NCBI GenBank assembly: GCA_946186375.1
Contig: CAMHMZ010000003.1
Span: 1-64,000, forward strand
DNA from: an uncultured Clostridia bacterium
Lineage (GTDB): Bacteria; Bacillota; Clostridia; Oscillospirales; Oscillospiraceae
Reading direction: 5' to 3'
Length of the DNA stretch: 64,000 nt
Shown: one piece after another, positions 8,211 to 16,012 of the stretch
Layout: every line of letters starts with the position of its first letter
Numbering within the stretch: the first letter of the stretch is position 1
The notes under the pieces: model-generated
Told to the model about the DNA's origin: nothing
The model's input: only the letters and a program-made list of their open reading frames with translations
The model's database searches: none
Translations under genes and position numbers: made by a program

Positions 8211-8517
8211 TTTCTGTTTTCTTCGTGGGTTGGAGCAATTGAAGATTTGCACCCACCCCCTACACATTTTGGCGTTTCTCAAGATTCGCCAAAAGGTTCA
8301 ACTGGCCAATGCTTCTACGATCTTGATCAGAAAACGCACTTGTGATAGTATAATTATGGTAATGTAAAAAATAGCGTTTCCTTTTCGGGTTTCCGTCACA
8401 ATAGAGCTCTGACCCGGTTGGATGCCATAAAAAACGGCATTGATGCGTGCGGAAAAGTATAAGGCGAAAATACTGCTATTCTCAGGAGCGTGATCAGTCG
8501 ATGTTAGGAGGATTATT
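8211..8517. other. Non-coding leader of the accessory region
   Basis: No gene is seen. The stretch carries GATTTGCACCCACCCC (8242-8258), the inverse of part of the preceding hairpin and echoed near 9478-9490. A TATAAT box (8349-8354) has only a poorly spaced TTGATC upstream. AGGAGG stands just before the ATG at 8518. GC content falls sharply here. Confidence 0.5.
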
Positions 8518-9321
8518 ATGAAGATTGGAATGCGAAAACCATCTCTAAAAAAATCTTTTAAGGCCAGAACCACCGGGAAACTAAAAAGAAGAATTAAACG
8601 GGCGGTTAACCCTTTCTACGGGAAGAAAGGTATGGGGTTTATCAGGAATCCCAAAAGATCGATTTATAACAAGGTGTATCGTAAGGCGACTTTTTCTCCT
8701 TTTGCTCTTGGAAAGGGATTAGGTGGTCTAATTCTAGGAATCATTATTCTGCCGTTCTGGTTGGTTTATGCTATTTTAAAGCTGCCCTTTGCGCTGTGTA
8801 AAGCATTGGTATTTCATAATCGCGAATCTATCGCTGGTGCGGACACGGAATTGGTGGTTGAGGAAAACACCACAAAAAGCCCTTATATCACAATGCCAGA
8901 GTTTAGGGAGGACTATGCAAAAGCAGTTTTTCTTTGGGCAAACTCTAAACCATCTCCCGTAAAAGAAGACAATGAATATCCGAGCTATTTGCGGTATGAA
9001 TGTGGCATTGAACGTCCATCGGCGTATCACCGGGAACTGATTGAGCAGGGCTATTATCGGCCATCCACATACCAAGAAAGGCTTACCCAACTCAAAGTGA
9101 CAGAATTGAAAGAAATACTAAGCAATTTGTCGTTGCCTCAGTCTGGGAAAAAAGACGAGCTTATAGCGAGAGTGTTGGAGAATATAGACATCGCTACAAT
9201 TGACAATTACTGCAAGGAAAGCTTCTCTTTGACAGAACTTGGGATTCAGTTTATCGAAGAACACGCTGACTACATTGAAGAGCATAAAACACCAACGATT
9301 CAAAATAATGAACCCGTGTAA
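8518..9321 (+). CDS. Membrane-anchored protein with SAP-like domain
   Basis: The 267-residue protein starts with a strongly basic segment (MKIGMRKPSLKKSFKARTTG, continuing to ~residue 60), then a hydrophobic helix at ~67-95, then a polar half containing LKVTELKEILSNLSLPQSG...KDELIARVLE (~186-220). That segment has the helix-extended-helix pattern of a SAP domain, a small nucleic-acid-binding fold. Similar N-terminally basic SAP proteins occur as accessory genes in Firmicutes, without known function. AGGAGG seven bases upstream supports the start. Codon use and base composition are AT-rich compared with the flanks, suggesting acquisition. Confidence 0.75.
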   Translation: MKIGMRKPSLKKSFKARTTGKLKRRIKRAVNPFYGKKGMGFIRNPKRSIYNKVYRKATFSPFALGKGLGGLILGIIILPFWLVYAILKLPFALCKALVFHNRESIAGADTELVVEENTTKSPYITMPEFREDYAKAVFLWANSKPSPVKEDNEYPSYLRYECGIERPSAYHRELIEQGYYRPSTYQERLTQLKVTELKEILSNLSLPQSGKKDELIARVLENIDIATIDNYCKESFSLTELGIQFIEEHADYIEEHKTPTIQNNEPV

Positions 9322-9547
9322 AGCTGCGTGTGTTGATGCATAACCTTGGGACAAAAGTAATTGCCGAGAATTATACCTTGAGTCAAGTGAAATTATACGA
9401 AGTCGGATTCTAGGGCACAACGTCCGATTGGTTATATTCGGCATAAAAAAGATGGTCGCGGAAAGATTTGCATAACAGAATTTACACCCACCCCTCATTC
9501 TGAATGAGAAACGCCGAATTGTATGATTACCGGTGTCCTAACGCATG

Positions 9548-9587
9548 AAAGGTAGGTAATTTTGATAGAAATTGCCTATCTTTTCTT
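9548..9587 (+). terminator. Intrinsic terminator
   Basis: A 15-bp stem with G-U pairs (9548-9562 with 9569-9583) and loop TGATAG is followed by TTTCTTTT. The hairpin is nearly repeated at 10920-10955 (shared GGTAATT, GATAGAA, TTGCC and TTCTTTTCTTTT words), suggesting a duplicated terminator module. Confidence 0.65.
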
Positions 9588-9733
9588 TTGCCTCAAAAAG
9601 TTCTGAAACGGTCGAAATCTGGCTATTCCATAACATTTTCACGCGAATTACAAAAGCAGCGCCGCCACGGAGCCTTTTCCGCAGCGGCGTTTTGCTATTA
9701 TGTAAACTTTTTCTTCTGCCCTCCCGGACAAAC

Positions 9734-9803
9734 CGTTCTCACAGAGGGGTATCGTTCAATTTGAGGGATATCGTTCTCACAGAGGATAGATCGTTCAATT
9801 TGA
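9734..9803 (+). repeat. 38-39 base tandem repeat
   Basis: CGTTCTCACAGAGG (9734, 9772) and ATCGTTCAATTTGA (9751, 9790) each occur twice in the same order. It lies about 140 bases before the next gene and may carry a duplicated regulatory site or be replication scar tissue. Confidence 0.7.
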
Positions 9804-9945
9804 CCGTAAACAGGATTAACACATGGATTCTTGACTTGAATCTGTTTGAAAATGATCTCTTATCATTGTCTGCGGATTCTTTTCGTGATAAAATAAATTG
9901 TAAAGATAGTAATTTGTTGGTGCTGGTTGAGAATTGGTGATTTGT

Positions 9946-10632
9946 ATGGGTGAATATTATAATTGGGTCAACATCGATAAAAAAGAATATATCTGCCCTG
10001 CGGATTTTGATTATGGAAACAAGTTTCATGAGTCAATGCATAAAGACAGTATACCGCTCCATGCCCTCCACACTTTACTAAGCGACGAGTGGTTTGGAGA
10101 CCACATTCTTTGGTTTGGGGATGAATGTTCTGTTTCAGAGCAGTCTACGTATGGAATTATTCGGACGCTTTATGCTCAATCAGCGGAATTTGGCTATCCC
10201 GGTAATGCCTTTGATATGATGTGTGAATCATACAGGAATGTATCTTGTCTTTTCAAAGAGGCAGAGAAACAGGTCCGAGAAGAGATAGGATATTATCTGG
10301 CAGATCTAGAAGATTTTAAAAAAACTGGTAGATACGAAGTGATTAACGAATATGGGATTGATGAAGAACACCCCTTCGAAGGGTTGTTTATGAAAATGGG
10401 AAAGATGTTTACCTATACTATCAATCACACGAAAAAAATATACTACTCGCTGGATGAAACCGACATTCTATTTCAGGATCATACGAAAAACAACTATTCC
10501 GACCCACTGCCACTTCTAATGGGATATGGGCGGGTTACTGAGCCAGGCGAATGGCTCGGAGATATTATAGGTGTTTCTGATCAGAGGCCCAGCGGTTACA
10601 CCTTGCTGCCAAAATTGTATGTTGACTGGTAA
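9946..10632 (+). CDS. Conserved hypothetical protein, accessory
   Basis: This 228-residue acidic, aromatic-rich soluble protein begins MGEYYNWVNIDKKEYICPADF and has no signal peptide or membrane segment. I recall similar short proteins (YYxWVNxDKKEYIxPxDFDYG pattern) scattered in Firmicutes, sometimes near polymorphic toxins, which would suggest an immunity-like role, but no toxin is visible here. The ATG at 9946 is preferred; TTG 9934 and GTG 9937 are in frame upstream, and no strong ribosome site decides between them. Its low GC content fits the accessory region. Confidence 0.65.
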   Translation: MGEYYNWVNIDKKEYICPADFDYGNKFHESMHKDSIPLHALHTLLSDEWFGDHILWFGDECSVSEQSTYGIIRTLYAQSAEFGYPGNAFDMMCESYRNVSCLFKEAEKQVREEIGYYLADLEDFKKTGRYEVINEYGIDEEHPFEGLFMKMGKMFTYTINHTKKIYYSLDETDILFQDHTKNNYSDPLPLLMGYGRVTEPGEWLGDIIGVSDQRPSGYTLLPKLYVDW

Positions 10633-10662
10633 TCATCTTCCATCCTGCCCGTTATTCGCTTT

Positions 10663-10731
10663 GCACCCCCTTTGCCGTTTGCACCCCCCTAAAACGAAAT
10701 GCACCCCCCTGAACAGGCGGTGCACCCCCCT
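10663..10731 (+). repeat. Iteron-like GCACCCCC repeats
   Basis: GCACCCCC(C)T occurs four times at 10663, 10681, 10701 and 10722, spaced 18, 20 and 21 bases, in direct orientation, each preceded by T/A-rich or GGT words. The helical spacing suggests a protein-binding array such as replication iterons of a plasmid or integrative element. It is too short and too regular a word to be CRISPR. Confidence 0.75.
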
Positions 10732-10771
10732 AAGCGTTTTTCTATCAAAACGCGATACCTTTTCCACGTCA

Positions 10772-10833
10772 GAAGAACACCATAAGGTCATGTGGCGCCG
10801 CAGGCGACACCACATCGACCGATGGTGTTCTTC
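10772..10833. other. 62-base palindrome
   Basis: A 12-bp outer stem (GAAGAACACCAT with ATGGTGTTCTTC) encloses a second, interrupted stem (GGTC, TGTGG, CGCC with the matching right arms) and a small GCAG loop. It is followed by TTCC and TTTT words. Together with the iterons 40 bases upstream it resembles part of a replication or transfer origin, but it could be a terminator. Confidence 0.6.
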
Positions 10834-10919
10834 TTCCTTTTCCGTATCGAACCCGCTTCGCTGGGCTTCGATTCGGTTAAGAAACGGGCATCTTTAGTGT
10901 AAAGATTACACAAATCAGC

Positions 10920-10956
10920 ACGGTAATTATGATAGAATTGCCGTTCTTTTCTTTTT
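10920..10956 (+). terminator. Intrinsic terminator
   Basis: Stem ACGGTAATT (10920-10928) pairs with AATTGCCGT (10936-10944) around a 7-base loop and is followed by TCTTTTCTTTTT. It is closely similar to the hairpin at 9548. Confidence 0.6.
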
Positions 10957-11162
10957 GTGTTATGATGAACGTAAGGACAAGGCCGAGGGTCTGTCTACGC
11001 TGTTGGATGACGATTGGTAAGCTTACAGTTAAATCGGTATTGGGAGGTGTCATATGCTCCTTCACAGCATAGCGCGATCATTCCGGCAGGCTCAGCATTC
11101 TGTTTGTTCTATCTCATGATATCATAAAGCAAAAGCTTCCTTGCGGAAAGGTATGGTGTTTC
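10957..11162. other. Scar-like non-coding stretch
   Basis: An open frame ending at 11020 reads like the tail of a lost gene (KDKAEGLSTLLDDDW), and GGGAGGTG then precedes ATG 11054, which opens only a 21-codon frame (stop 11117-11119). The pattern looks like a deletion scar between two former operon genes. Neither piece is a confident gene. Confidence 0.35.
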
Positions 11163-12005
11163 ATGCGGCGCAAAAAGAGATCCGCCACCCGAAGGCCCCC
11201 GTTATCCTTGCTGGACAAGTTCATCTATGGCCTGCTTATTGCGGCATCCTGTTTCGTCTTTCTTTGCCTGACTTTTTTCTGGGAAGACCTGCGAAACACG
11301 ATCGCATTTCGGGATCCTTCTGTCGTCGCGTACGCTGGACATGCCAGCGCTCTGCTGTTTCTTTTTCTTGCAGGATATCTTGTGGTCAGCGGGATAGTCT
11401 TTTTCAGTGTCCTGCTCACCTACAAAAAGCCGATTTTCGGAAATTCGAAAATCAAATACGGGCAGTATCCCTGGGACAAAGATTGTTATCCGCTGTTCGA
11501 TCACGGAAGAAGGCACGTGACAGGTAAGGCCTCCCGAAAAAGATTCCATCGGCACATGCTGGTCGCCTGGGGAATCGGGCTGCTGCTTGCGGCATTCCTC
11601 TCGGTTTTCAGCTTCTGCGGCAGAGATTGTCTTTGCAGGGATAACAGCATCGTCAGTTACAATATGGTCAACAGACAGACAGGCAGTCCTTATTCTGAGA
11701 AGGATTACTCCCGCCTGACGCTTTATATCAAACGTGTCGGCACCTATAGGACCGCAAGTCTCTGGCGATATGGAATAACTATAGAAATGAACGACGGCAA
11801 ACGATTCTCGTTTTCAAACAGAGATTTCCATTGGCGTGAAGAGCGTTATCGGGATAACTGTCTTGAAAAAATGCTGGAGATCAAGGCACTCTTCCCCCCG
11901 GAGGCAATTTCAATAAGCGGGGAAAAGAACATTGATAAAGCAGCGGCGCATCTGGGTCTGAATGATGAGCAAACGCAGCTGCTCCACGAGCTGTTCTCTT
12001 CATAA
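11163..12005 (+). CDS. Hypothetical membrane protein
   Basis: The 280-residue protein has a basic N-terminus (MRRKKRSATRR), two hydrophobic helices at ~20-40 and ~60-85, a third at ~133-152, and a C-terminal ~120-residue extracytoplasmic or cytoplasmic domain that is polar and charged. I recognise no family. GGAAAGG about ten bases upstream supports ATG 11163. A second small membrane-protein gene follows after 69 bases. Intermediate GC content suggests a different origin from both the AT-rich island and the backbone. Confidence 0.65.
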   Translation: MRRKKRSATRRPPLSLLDKFIYGLLIAASCFVFLCLTFFWEDLRNTIAFRDPSVVAYAGHASALLFLFLAGYLVVSGIVFFSVLLTYKKPIFGNSKIKYGQYPWDKDCYPLFDHGRRHVTGKASRKRFHRHMLVAWGIGLLLAAFLSVFSFCGRDCLCRDNSIVSYNMVNRQTGSPYSEKDYSRLTLYIKRVGTYRTASLWRYGITIEMNDGKRFSFSNRDFHWREERYRDNCLEKMLEIKALFPPEAISISGEKNIDKAAAHLGLNDEQTQLLHELFSS

Positions 12006-12074
12006 ACCGCGTTTTGCCGTCCGTATTTTTGATCTAAGAACAGGTAAGACTTTCTGAGCTCAGGAGGAATACTC

Positions 12075-12458
12075 ATGACTCGCAAAAAATGGCTCCCTCA
12101 TATCCTTTTGGGTCTTTTCGATCTTCTGATCCTTCTTTCGGTCTGGCTTTCCTATGCCGACTCCCATGGTCTTTTAAGCGCAGCCGCCATCACGGACGGC
12201 ACGTTCTCAAACGGCCTGATCTCGATGATCTACTGCGCTTCTGTTCTTCTTGCTGTTGTTCCCTATGGGTGCGGAGTTGTCGTCTCGTCCCTCATGGGCT
12301 ATTGGAAGGCCCGAAAGGAGGCCACGCAAGACCGTAAGCTCAGACTTACCCTTTTGCTCGCCGCTTTCCCCGCATGGCTGCTCACGCTCGGCGTTAAGGC
12401 CCTGCTCCTTCTCTTCCTTGTGTCTGAAATATTGTTTCCGGACAGCTTTCATATTTAG
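12075..12458 (+). CDS. Small hypothetical membrane protein
   Basis: This 127-residue protein has three hydrophobic segments (about residues 9-26, 50-75 and 91-118) and short charged loops (KARKEATQDRKLR). AGGAGG nine bases upstream makes the start clear. No family is recognised. It probably shares a transcript with the preceding membrane-protein gene. Confidence 0.7.
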   Translation: MTRKKWLPHILLGLFDLLILLSVWLSYADSHGLLSAAAITDGTFSNGLISMIYCASVLLAVVPYGCGVVVSSLMGYWKARKEATQDRKLRLTLLLAAFPAWLLTLGVKALLLLFLVSEILFPDSFHI

Positions 12459-12589
12459 CGGCGGCGCAGTTCTTCCTGCTTTGCACGTGCTCGAATCAAG
12501 CTGTGCTGTTTCCCTGCATCCTGTCGTTTTTTTGCTGCAAGATCTACATCTCCTTCTCATCTGCATGGCATCCTGTCGGAGGAAAAAAC

Positions 12590-13117
12590 ATGGTTTATGC
12601 TGTGATCGACGAAAAAAGCAAGCGCTATTATACCTATCTCAAGGATGTTTTTGCCGCCATAGGCAACAGGCAGACGGCATATAACTGGCTGCTCACAGAC
12701 ACGGAGATCATGGCGCACAGCAAAGAACTGGATGCGCTCAACACGAAAGTGTACTGGCGGTATCAGGACGGGAAGCAGCTTGTTTCTCCGGCGCCCGAAT
12801 ATTGCTTTCTGTCCGGCGAAGAACTGACAAGGATCGTGCTGCAGGATGATTCTCAATGGCTATGGGGCGTCCTCTCCGGATTCGATAAAAGCATTCCTCT
12901 GGCAGAAATACTGAAAGCACCTTTCCCGGAGGCCGATGGATATAAAGGGTTTTGGGAAGATCCTCCCTCTATACAACACCCTCTGGCGGAGATAGAGATC
13001 GTGCCGTGGGACGGCTCTTTTGTTTTGCTTTTCAGCAAAAGCAAGGAGATCATCGACAGCTTCAGAGCCGCGTTTCCGGAAAGTCAGGATCTGCATGAGT
13101 ATCTGTGTGAGCTCTGA
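12590..13117 (+). CDS. Conserved uncharacterised protein, immunity-like
   Basis: The 175-residue soluble protein carries YNWLLTDTEI, SGEELTRIVL, WGVLSGFDKSI, ADGYKGFW and SIQHPLAEIEIV. I recall these blocks from a widespread uncharacterised Firmicutes family (YNWLITDCE...HPLAEIEIV), usually in variable loci beside other orphan genes, which invites an immunity or antitoxin interpretation. That role is inference. ATG 12590 is chosen because GGAGG sits eight bases upstream; the in-frame extension upstream is hydrophobic noise overlapping no ribosome site. Confidence 0.75.
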   Translation: MVYAVIDEKSKRYYTYLKDVFAAIGNRQTAYNWLLTDTEIMAHSKELDALNTKVYWRYQDGKQLVSPAPEYCFLSGEELTRIVLQDDSQWLWGVLSGFDKSIPLAEILKAPFPEADGYKGFWEDPPSIQHPLAEIEIVPWDGSFVLLFSKSKEIIDSFRAAFPESQDLHEYLCEL

Positions 13118-13233
13118 GCCCTGTGAAATCGAAGGCTGATACGCGCACGGCCGCAGGACCTGTCGCCATCTCCTGACTGACCCCGCCGGCAGAGAGCAGC
13201 GGTTTCCCACCCAGGAGGAAACGACATGATAAT

Positions 13234-13428
13234 ATGGCGCTCTTCAGTTTAAAAACCGGCGAGCTCCGTCCTTTCGTTTTTGCGATCGAACATGCTGGCA
13301 GCTTTTTTATCCGAAAAGGCTTTCGATATGATCTTCTGGACAGCACAAATGAACCGGAGACAAGCACCAGGAAAAACCGGATCGCCTGTTTGGACGCGGC
13401 GAGCGGGACGGCGGAGGACACGATATGA
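13234..13428 (+). CDS. Possible 64-residue ORF coupled to esterase
   Basis: The frame ends in an ATGA overlap with the esterase start at 13425, as coupled genes do. AGGAGG (13213-13218), however, is better placed for ATG 13226, which opens only eight codons (MIIWRSSV). The product (MALFSLKTGELRPFVFAIE...) matches nothing I know. It may be the remnant of a frameshifted gene. Confidence 0.3.
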   Translation: MALFSLKTGELRPFVFAIEHAGSFFIRKGFRYDLLDSTNEPETSTRKNRIACLDAASGTAEDTI

Positions 13429-14249
13429 ACATCAGCCTGCGCCCCGGCAAGGGGCTTTGCGTGGAGAAACGCCGGATCGGCGGGGTGCCGACGCTCATCC
13501 TCCGCCCGGCCGAAAGGCCGCCGGTCGGCACCGCCGTCCTCTGGATCCACGGCGGCGGCTACGTCCTGGGCATGAAAGAAATGGTATACATGAGCCGCGC
13601 GGCGGATCTGGTCACGCACTTCGGTGTGACGGTCTTCTCCCCCGGCTATCGGCTCGCCTGGCAGCGCCCGTATCCCGCCGCCGTGAACGACTGCTACGCG
13701 GTGCTTTCCTATATGCACGAACACCGGCGCGAGCTCGGCGTCGAGCGCCTCATGGTCGGCGGCGAGAGCGCGGGCGGCGGGCTCTGCGCGGCGGTGTGCA
13801 TGATGGCGCGGGACCGGGGTCTCCCGGTGTCCTTTCAGATGCCGCTCTACCCCATGCTCGACAATTTCGACACCGAGAGCTCCCGGGACAACCACGGCAG
13901 GGTCTGGAACACCCGGCGCAACCATCTGGGCTGGCGGGCCTATCTGCGCGCGGACGCAAGGAAGGCCGTCTCCCCCTACGCCGCCCCCGCGCGGCAGAGC
14001 GACTGGCGCGGCCTGCCGCCCTGCTATAGCTTTGTGGGCAGCGGTGAGCCCTTTTACGCCGAGACGCTGCGCTATGTGGAACAGCTGAAAGCCGCGGGCG
14101 TCGAGGCGGCGGTCGACGTCTATCCCACAAACGTGCACGCCTTCGACATGCTCTATCCCGAAAGCGAGCTCGGCCGGCAGGCGATCGGGCGCTTTCTCGA
14201 GCACTTTGAAGCCGCCCTGCGCCGGGAGAAAGGAGGCACCGTCCTGTGA
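13425..14249 (+). CDS. Alpha/beta hydrolase, HSL-type esterase
   Basis: The 274-residue protein has the oxyanion-hole motif HGGG (WIHGGGY, ~residue 45), the nucleophile elbow GESAGGG (~residue 110) and a likely catalytic His in NVHAFD near residue 235. This is the hormone-sensitive-lipase class of carboxylesterases, which cleave short acyl esters in the cytoplasm; the natural substrate is unknown. The stop codon overlaps the next gene's GTG start by four bases, so it is coupled to the lipid-kinase-like membrane protein, hinting at lipid or prenol metabolism. Confidence 0.85.
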   Translation: MNISLRPGKGLCVEKRRIGGVPTLILRPAERPPVGTAVLWIHGGGYVLGMKEMVYMSRAADLVTHFGVTVFSPGYRLAWQRPYPAAVNDCYAVLSYMHEHRRELGVERLMVGGESAGGGLCAAVCMMARDRGLPVSFQMPLYPMLDNFDTESSRDNHGRVWNTRRNHLGWRAYLRADARKAVSPYAAPARQSDWRGLPPCYSFVGSGEPFYAETLRYVEQLKAAGVEAAVDVYPTNVHAFDMLYPESELGRQAIGRFLEHFEAALRREKGGTVL

Positions 14250-14962
14250 CAAGCCAAAGCAGCGTCCTGCTTTCCCAGATTGTGCACTGTGTCACCGTCC
14301 TCGCCGCCTTCATCGTCCCGGCCGTGCTGCTGCTGATCCCGCTCCGTTTTTTGACGAAGATCCCCTCTTACGTCTTCCGAAAGCTTTTGCACTTTGTCGC
14401 CTTCAGCTGCGTCTCGCTGATGATCCTCGCGGCGAAGAGCTGGGCGGCCGCCGCGCTGACCTCCGTGCTGATCGCAGTCGTGATCTATCCGATCCTCGCC
14501 GCGCTGGAAAACGCCCCCTGGTACGAAAAGCTCTTTGTGCAGAAGTCCGCCGGGGAGATCAAAAAGAGCCTTCTGCTGCTGTTTTTCATGTTCGCGGCGC
14601 TGATCGCGGTCGCCTGGGGCGTCTTCGGCAAGCCCGTCCTCGCCGCCGCCGCGATTTTGATGTGGGGCACCGGCGACGCAGCCGCCGCCCTGGTCGGGAT
14701 CCCTTATGGCCGGCACAAGGTGCGTTCGCGCTTCACGGACGGCAAGAAGTCCTGGGAAGGGAGCCTCGCCATGCTGGCGGTCTCCTTTGTCAGCGGGCTG
14801 CTCGTGCTGTCCGCCGCCGGGAGACTGCCCCTGCCGCAGGCCCTCTGCGCCGCCGGGCTCGGCGCCCTGTTCGGCGCCGTGACGGAGCTCGTGTCCCCCA
14901 GCGAATACGACACGGTGACGGTGCCCGCCGTCATCGCGGCCGTGCTGCTTTTGCTCGGATAG
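14246..14962 (+). CDS. CTP-transferase-like / dolichol-phytol kinase family membrane protein
   Basis: The 238-residue protein has about six or seven hydrophobic segments and the family signature spread over MWGTGDAAAALVG, KSWEGS and a late Glu (VTELVSPSEYD). This is the CdsA/SEC59/VTE5 group, which transfers CTP-derived groups to polyprenols or makes CDP-lipids. Its shortness favours the dolichol/phytol-kinase branch over CdsA. GTG start at 14246 with AGGAGG upstream, overlapping the esterase stop (GTGA). Confidence 0.8.
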   Translation: MTSQSSVLLSQIVHCVTVLAAFIVPAVLLLIPLRFLTKIPSYVFRKLLHFVAFSCVSLMILAAKSWAAAALTSVLIAVVIYPILAALENAPWYEKLFVQKSAGEIKKSLLLLFFMFAALIAVAWGVFGKPVLAAAAILMWGTGDAAAALVGIPYGRHKVRSRFTDGKKSWEGSLAMLAVSFVSGLLVLSAAGRLPLPQALCAAGLGALFGAVTELVSPSEYDTVTVPAVIAAVLLLLG

Positions 14963-14975
14963 GATCGGAGGGGCC

Positions 14976-15599
14976 ATGGATCGAGAAAAGAAAAGCGGAC
15001 TTCGGACGCTGCTGGCGTCCGTGCTGATGAGTGCCTACGGCCCGGTGATCCTGGGGCTCGGCCTGCGCGTCGGCCACAGCTCCACGCAGATCGCGGACTT
15101 TACCCGGCGGACGGCGGAGCTGCTGGCACTGATCGCGGCGCTCGCCGTCTATGCGGTGACGAACGGCCGCCGGGAGATGGACGAGGCGCAAAAACGGGTC
15201 TGGGAAAAGCGGGGCAATCTCTTTACCGGGATCATCATGTGCGTCAGCGGACTGAGCATGCTCCTTCTCAGCCTTCTGGCGTCGGACGGCGACAAGGGGA
15301 ACGTGATCCCCGCGCTGGTGATCGCCGCCCTCGGTCTGATCGCGAACAGCATCTTCTGGCAGCGCTATACCGTGCTCCACCGCCGGCAGGGAAACGCGAT
15401 CCTCGGCGTCCAGGCGCGGCTGTACGGCGCCAAATCCGCGGTGGATCTGTGCGTGACGGTCGCGCTCGCCGCCGTGCTGGCCTTTCCGGGAACGGCGGTC
15501 TCCTATTGGCTTGACCGCGTCGGCTCCGTGCTGGTCGCGCTCTATATGATCCGCTGCGGGATCAAAACCGTCCGGGAGCAGAAAAGCGGGCTCGCGTGA
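14976..15599 (+). CDS. Cation-efflux (CDF)-like membrane protein
   Basis: The 207-residue protein resembles the six-helix membrane domain of CDF cation transporters (ASVLMSAYGPVILGLGLRVGHSSTQIADF at the start; IFWQRYT, LDRVGSVLVALYMI later). The Asp/His metal-site pairs of true CDF proteins are mostly absent, and there is no cytoplasmic C-terminal domain, so transport of Zn or Fe is doubtful. GGAGGGG before the ATG supports the start. It closes the three-gene operon, followed by a strong terminator. Confidence 0.65.
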   Translation: MDREKKSGLRTLLASVLMSAYGPVILGLGLRVGHSSTQIADFTRRTAELLALIAALAVYAVTNGRREMDEAQKRVWEKRGNLFTGIIMCVSGLSMLLLSLLASDGDKGNVIPALVIAALGLIANSIFWQRYTVLHRRQGNAILGVQARLYGAKSAVDLCVTVALAAVLAFPGTAVSYWLDRVGSVLVALYMIRCGIKTVREQKSGLA

Positions 15600-15632
15600 A
15601 TTTTGAGACAGCCAGGCACGCGCTTTTAATCA

Positions 15633-15677
15633 AAAAGCACCGAAAACTTGCTTATCGCGCAAGTCTTCGGTGCTTTT
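15633..15677. terminator. Bidirectional terminator
   Basis: A 12-bp stem (AAAAGCACCGAA with TTCGGTGCTTTT) with an inner ACTTG/CAAGT stem separates the CDF-like gene from the convergent RHH gene; A/T runs flank both sides. Confidence 0.9.
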
Positions 15678-15721
15678 CCTGTTTTCGCAAGAGATTATAT
15701 CATTACCTTATAAAGAACTTT

Positions 15722-15913
15722 TCAGTCCTGCCCGTTCTCCCCGTCATAATGCGCCAGAGCGTATTCGATACATTGGTTGACGATCTTGTTGAAGGACACG
15801 CCTGTCTGGCGGTTGATCTTATTGATGCGGTCAAAGGTCTCTTCCTTCATCCGGATCGTCCTGCTGATGGAGGACATCTTTCGGTCGGTTTTGTCGATCG
15901 TAAACTTTTCCAT
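15722..15913 (-). CDS. Ribbon-helix-helix (CopG/Arc-type) regulator
   Basis: The 63-residue protein has the RHH pattern: strand SSISRTIRMKEET, helix FDRINKINRQTG, turn and helix SFNKIVNQCIEYALAHY. Such proteins bind DNA as dimers and often autoregulate or act as antitoxins; no toxin is adjacent. GGGAGG lies nine bases before the ATG. A weak promoter (TACAAT at 15937-15942 on the minus strand) overlaps the promoter of the divergent small gene, so it could repress that neighbour. Confidence 0.82.
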   Translation of the reverse strand: MEKFTIDKTDRKMSSISRTIRMKEETFDRINKINRQTGVSFNKIVNQCIEYALAHYDGENGQD

Positions 15914-15937
15914 ATGGCACTCCCTCCCGATTTCATA

Positions 15938-15966
15938 TTGTAATCGTTTAAGCGCCTTGTTATAAT
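15938..15966 (+). promoter_or_regulatory. Promoter with possible RHH operators
   Basis: TTGTAA (15938-15943) and TATAAT (15961-15966) are 17 bases apart. ATGTACAT (15965-15972) and ATGTACAC (15988-15995) straddle the expected start point and could be paired RHH sites. Confidence 0.6.
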
Positions 15967-16012
15967 GTACATGTTTGCAATTATTTTATGTACACATTTT
16001 GAAGGGAAGCCT

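Larger units (their letters stand above)
9322..9945. other. Gene-free accessory interval
   Basis: About 620 AT-rich bases without a credible gene. It holds a terminator (9548-9587), a GC hairpin near 9661-9695 (CGCCGC/GCGGCG) that could be another terminator, and a 38-39 base tandem repeat (9734-9803). Echoes of the ACACCCACCCC and GAGAAACGCC words of the post-tRNA region occur at 9478-9515. Confidence 0.5.

Noticed and set aside
10663-10731. CRISPR array
   Set aside because: The repeated word is only about ten bases, spacers are too short and there are no cas genes.
10898-11020. Open frame ending KDKAEGLSTLLDDDW as a gene
   Set aside because: No start or ribosome site, and a terminator hairpin lies inside it. 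It may be a gene remnant but cannot be supported as a CDS.
11054-11119. 21-codon frame with GGGAGGTG upstream
   Set aside because: Too short, no recognisable character; kept only as part of the scar description.
13280-14029. Plus-strand frame of 249 codons overlapping the esterase
   Set aside because: Arg/Gly-rich; the esterase frame holds HGGG and GESAG motifs.
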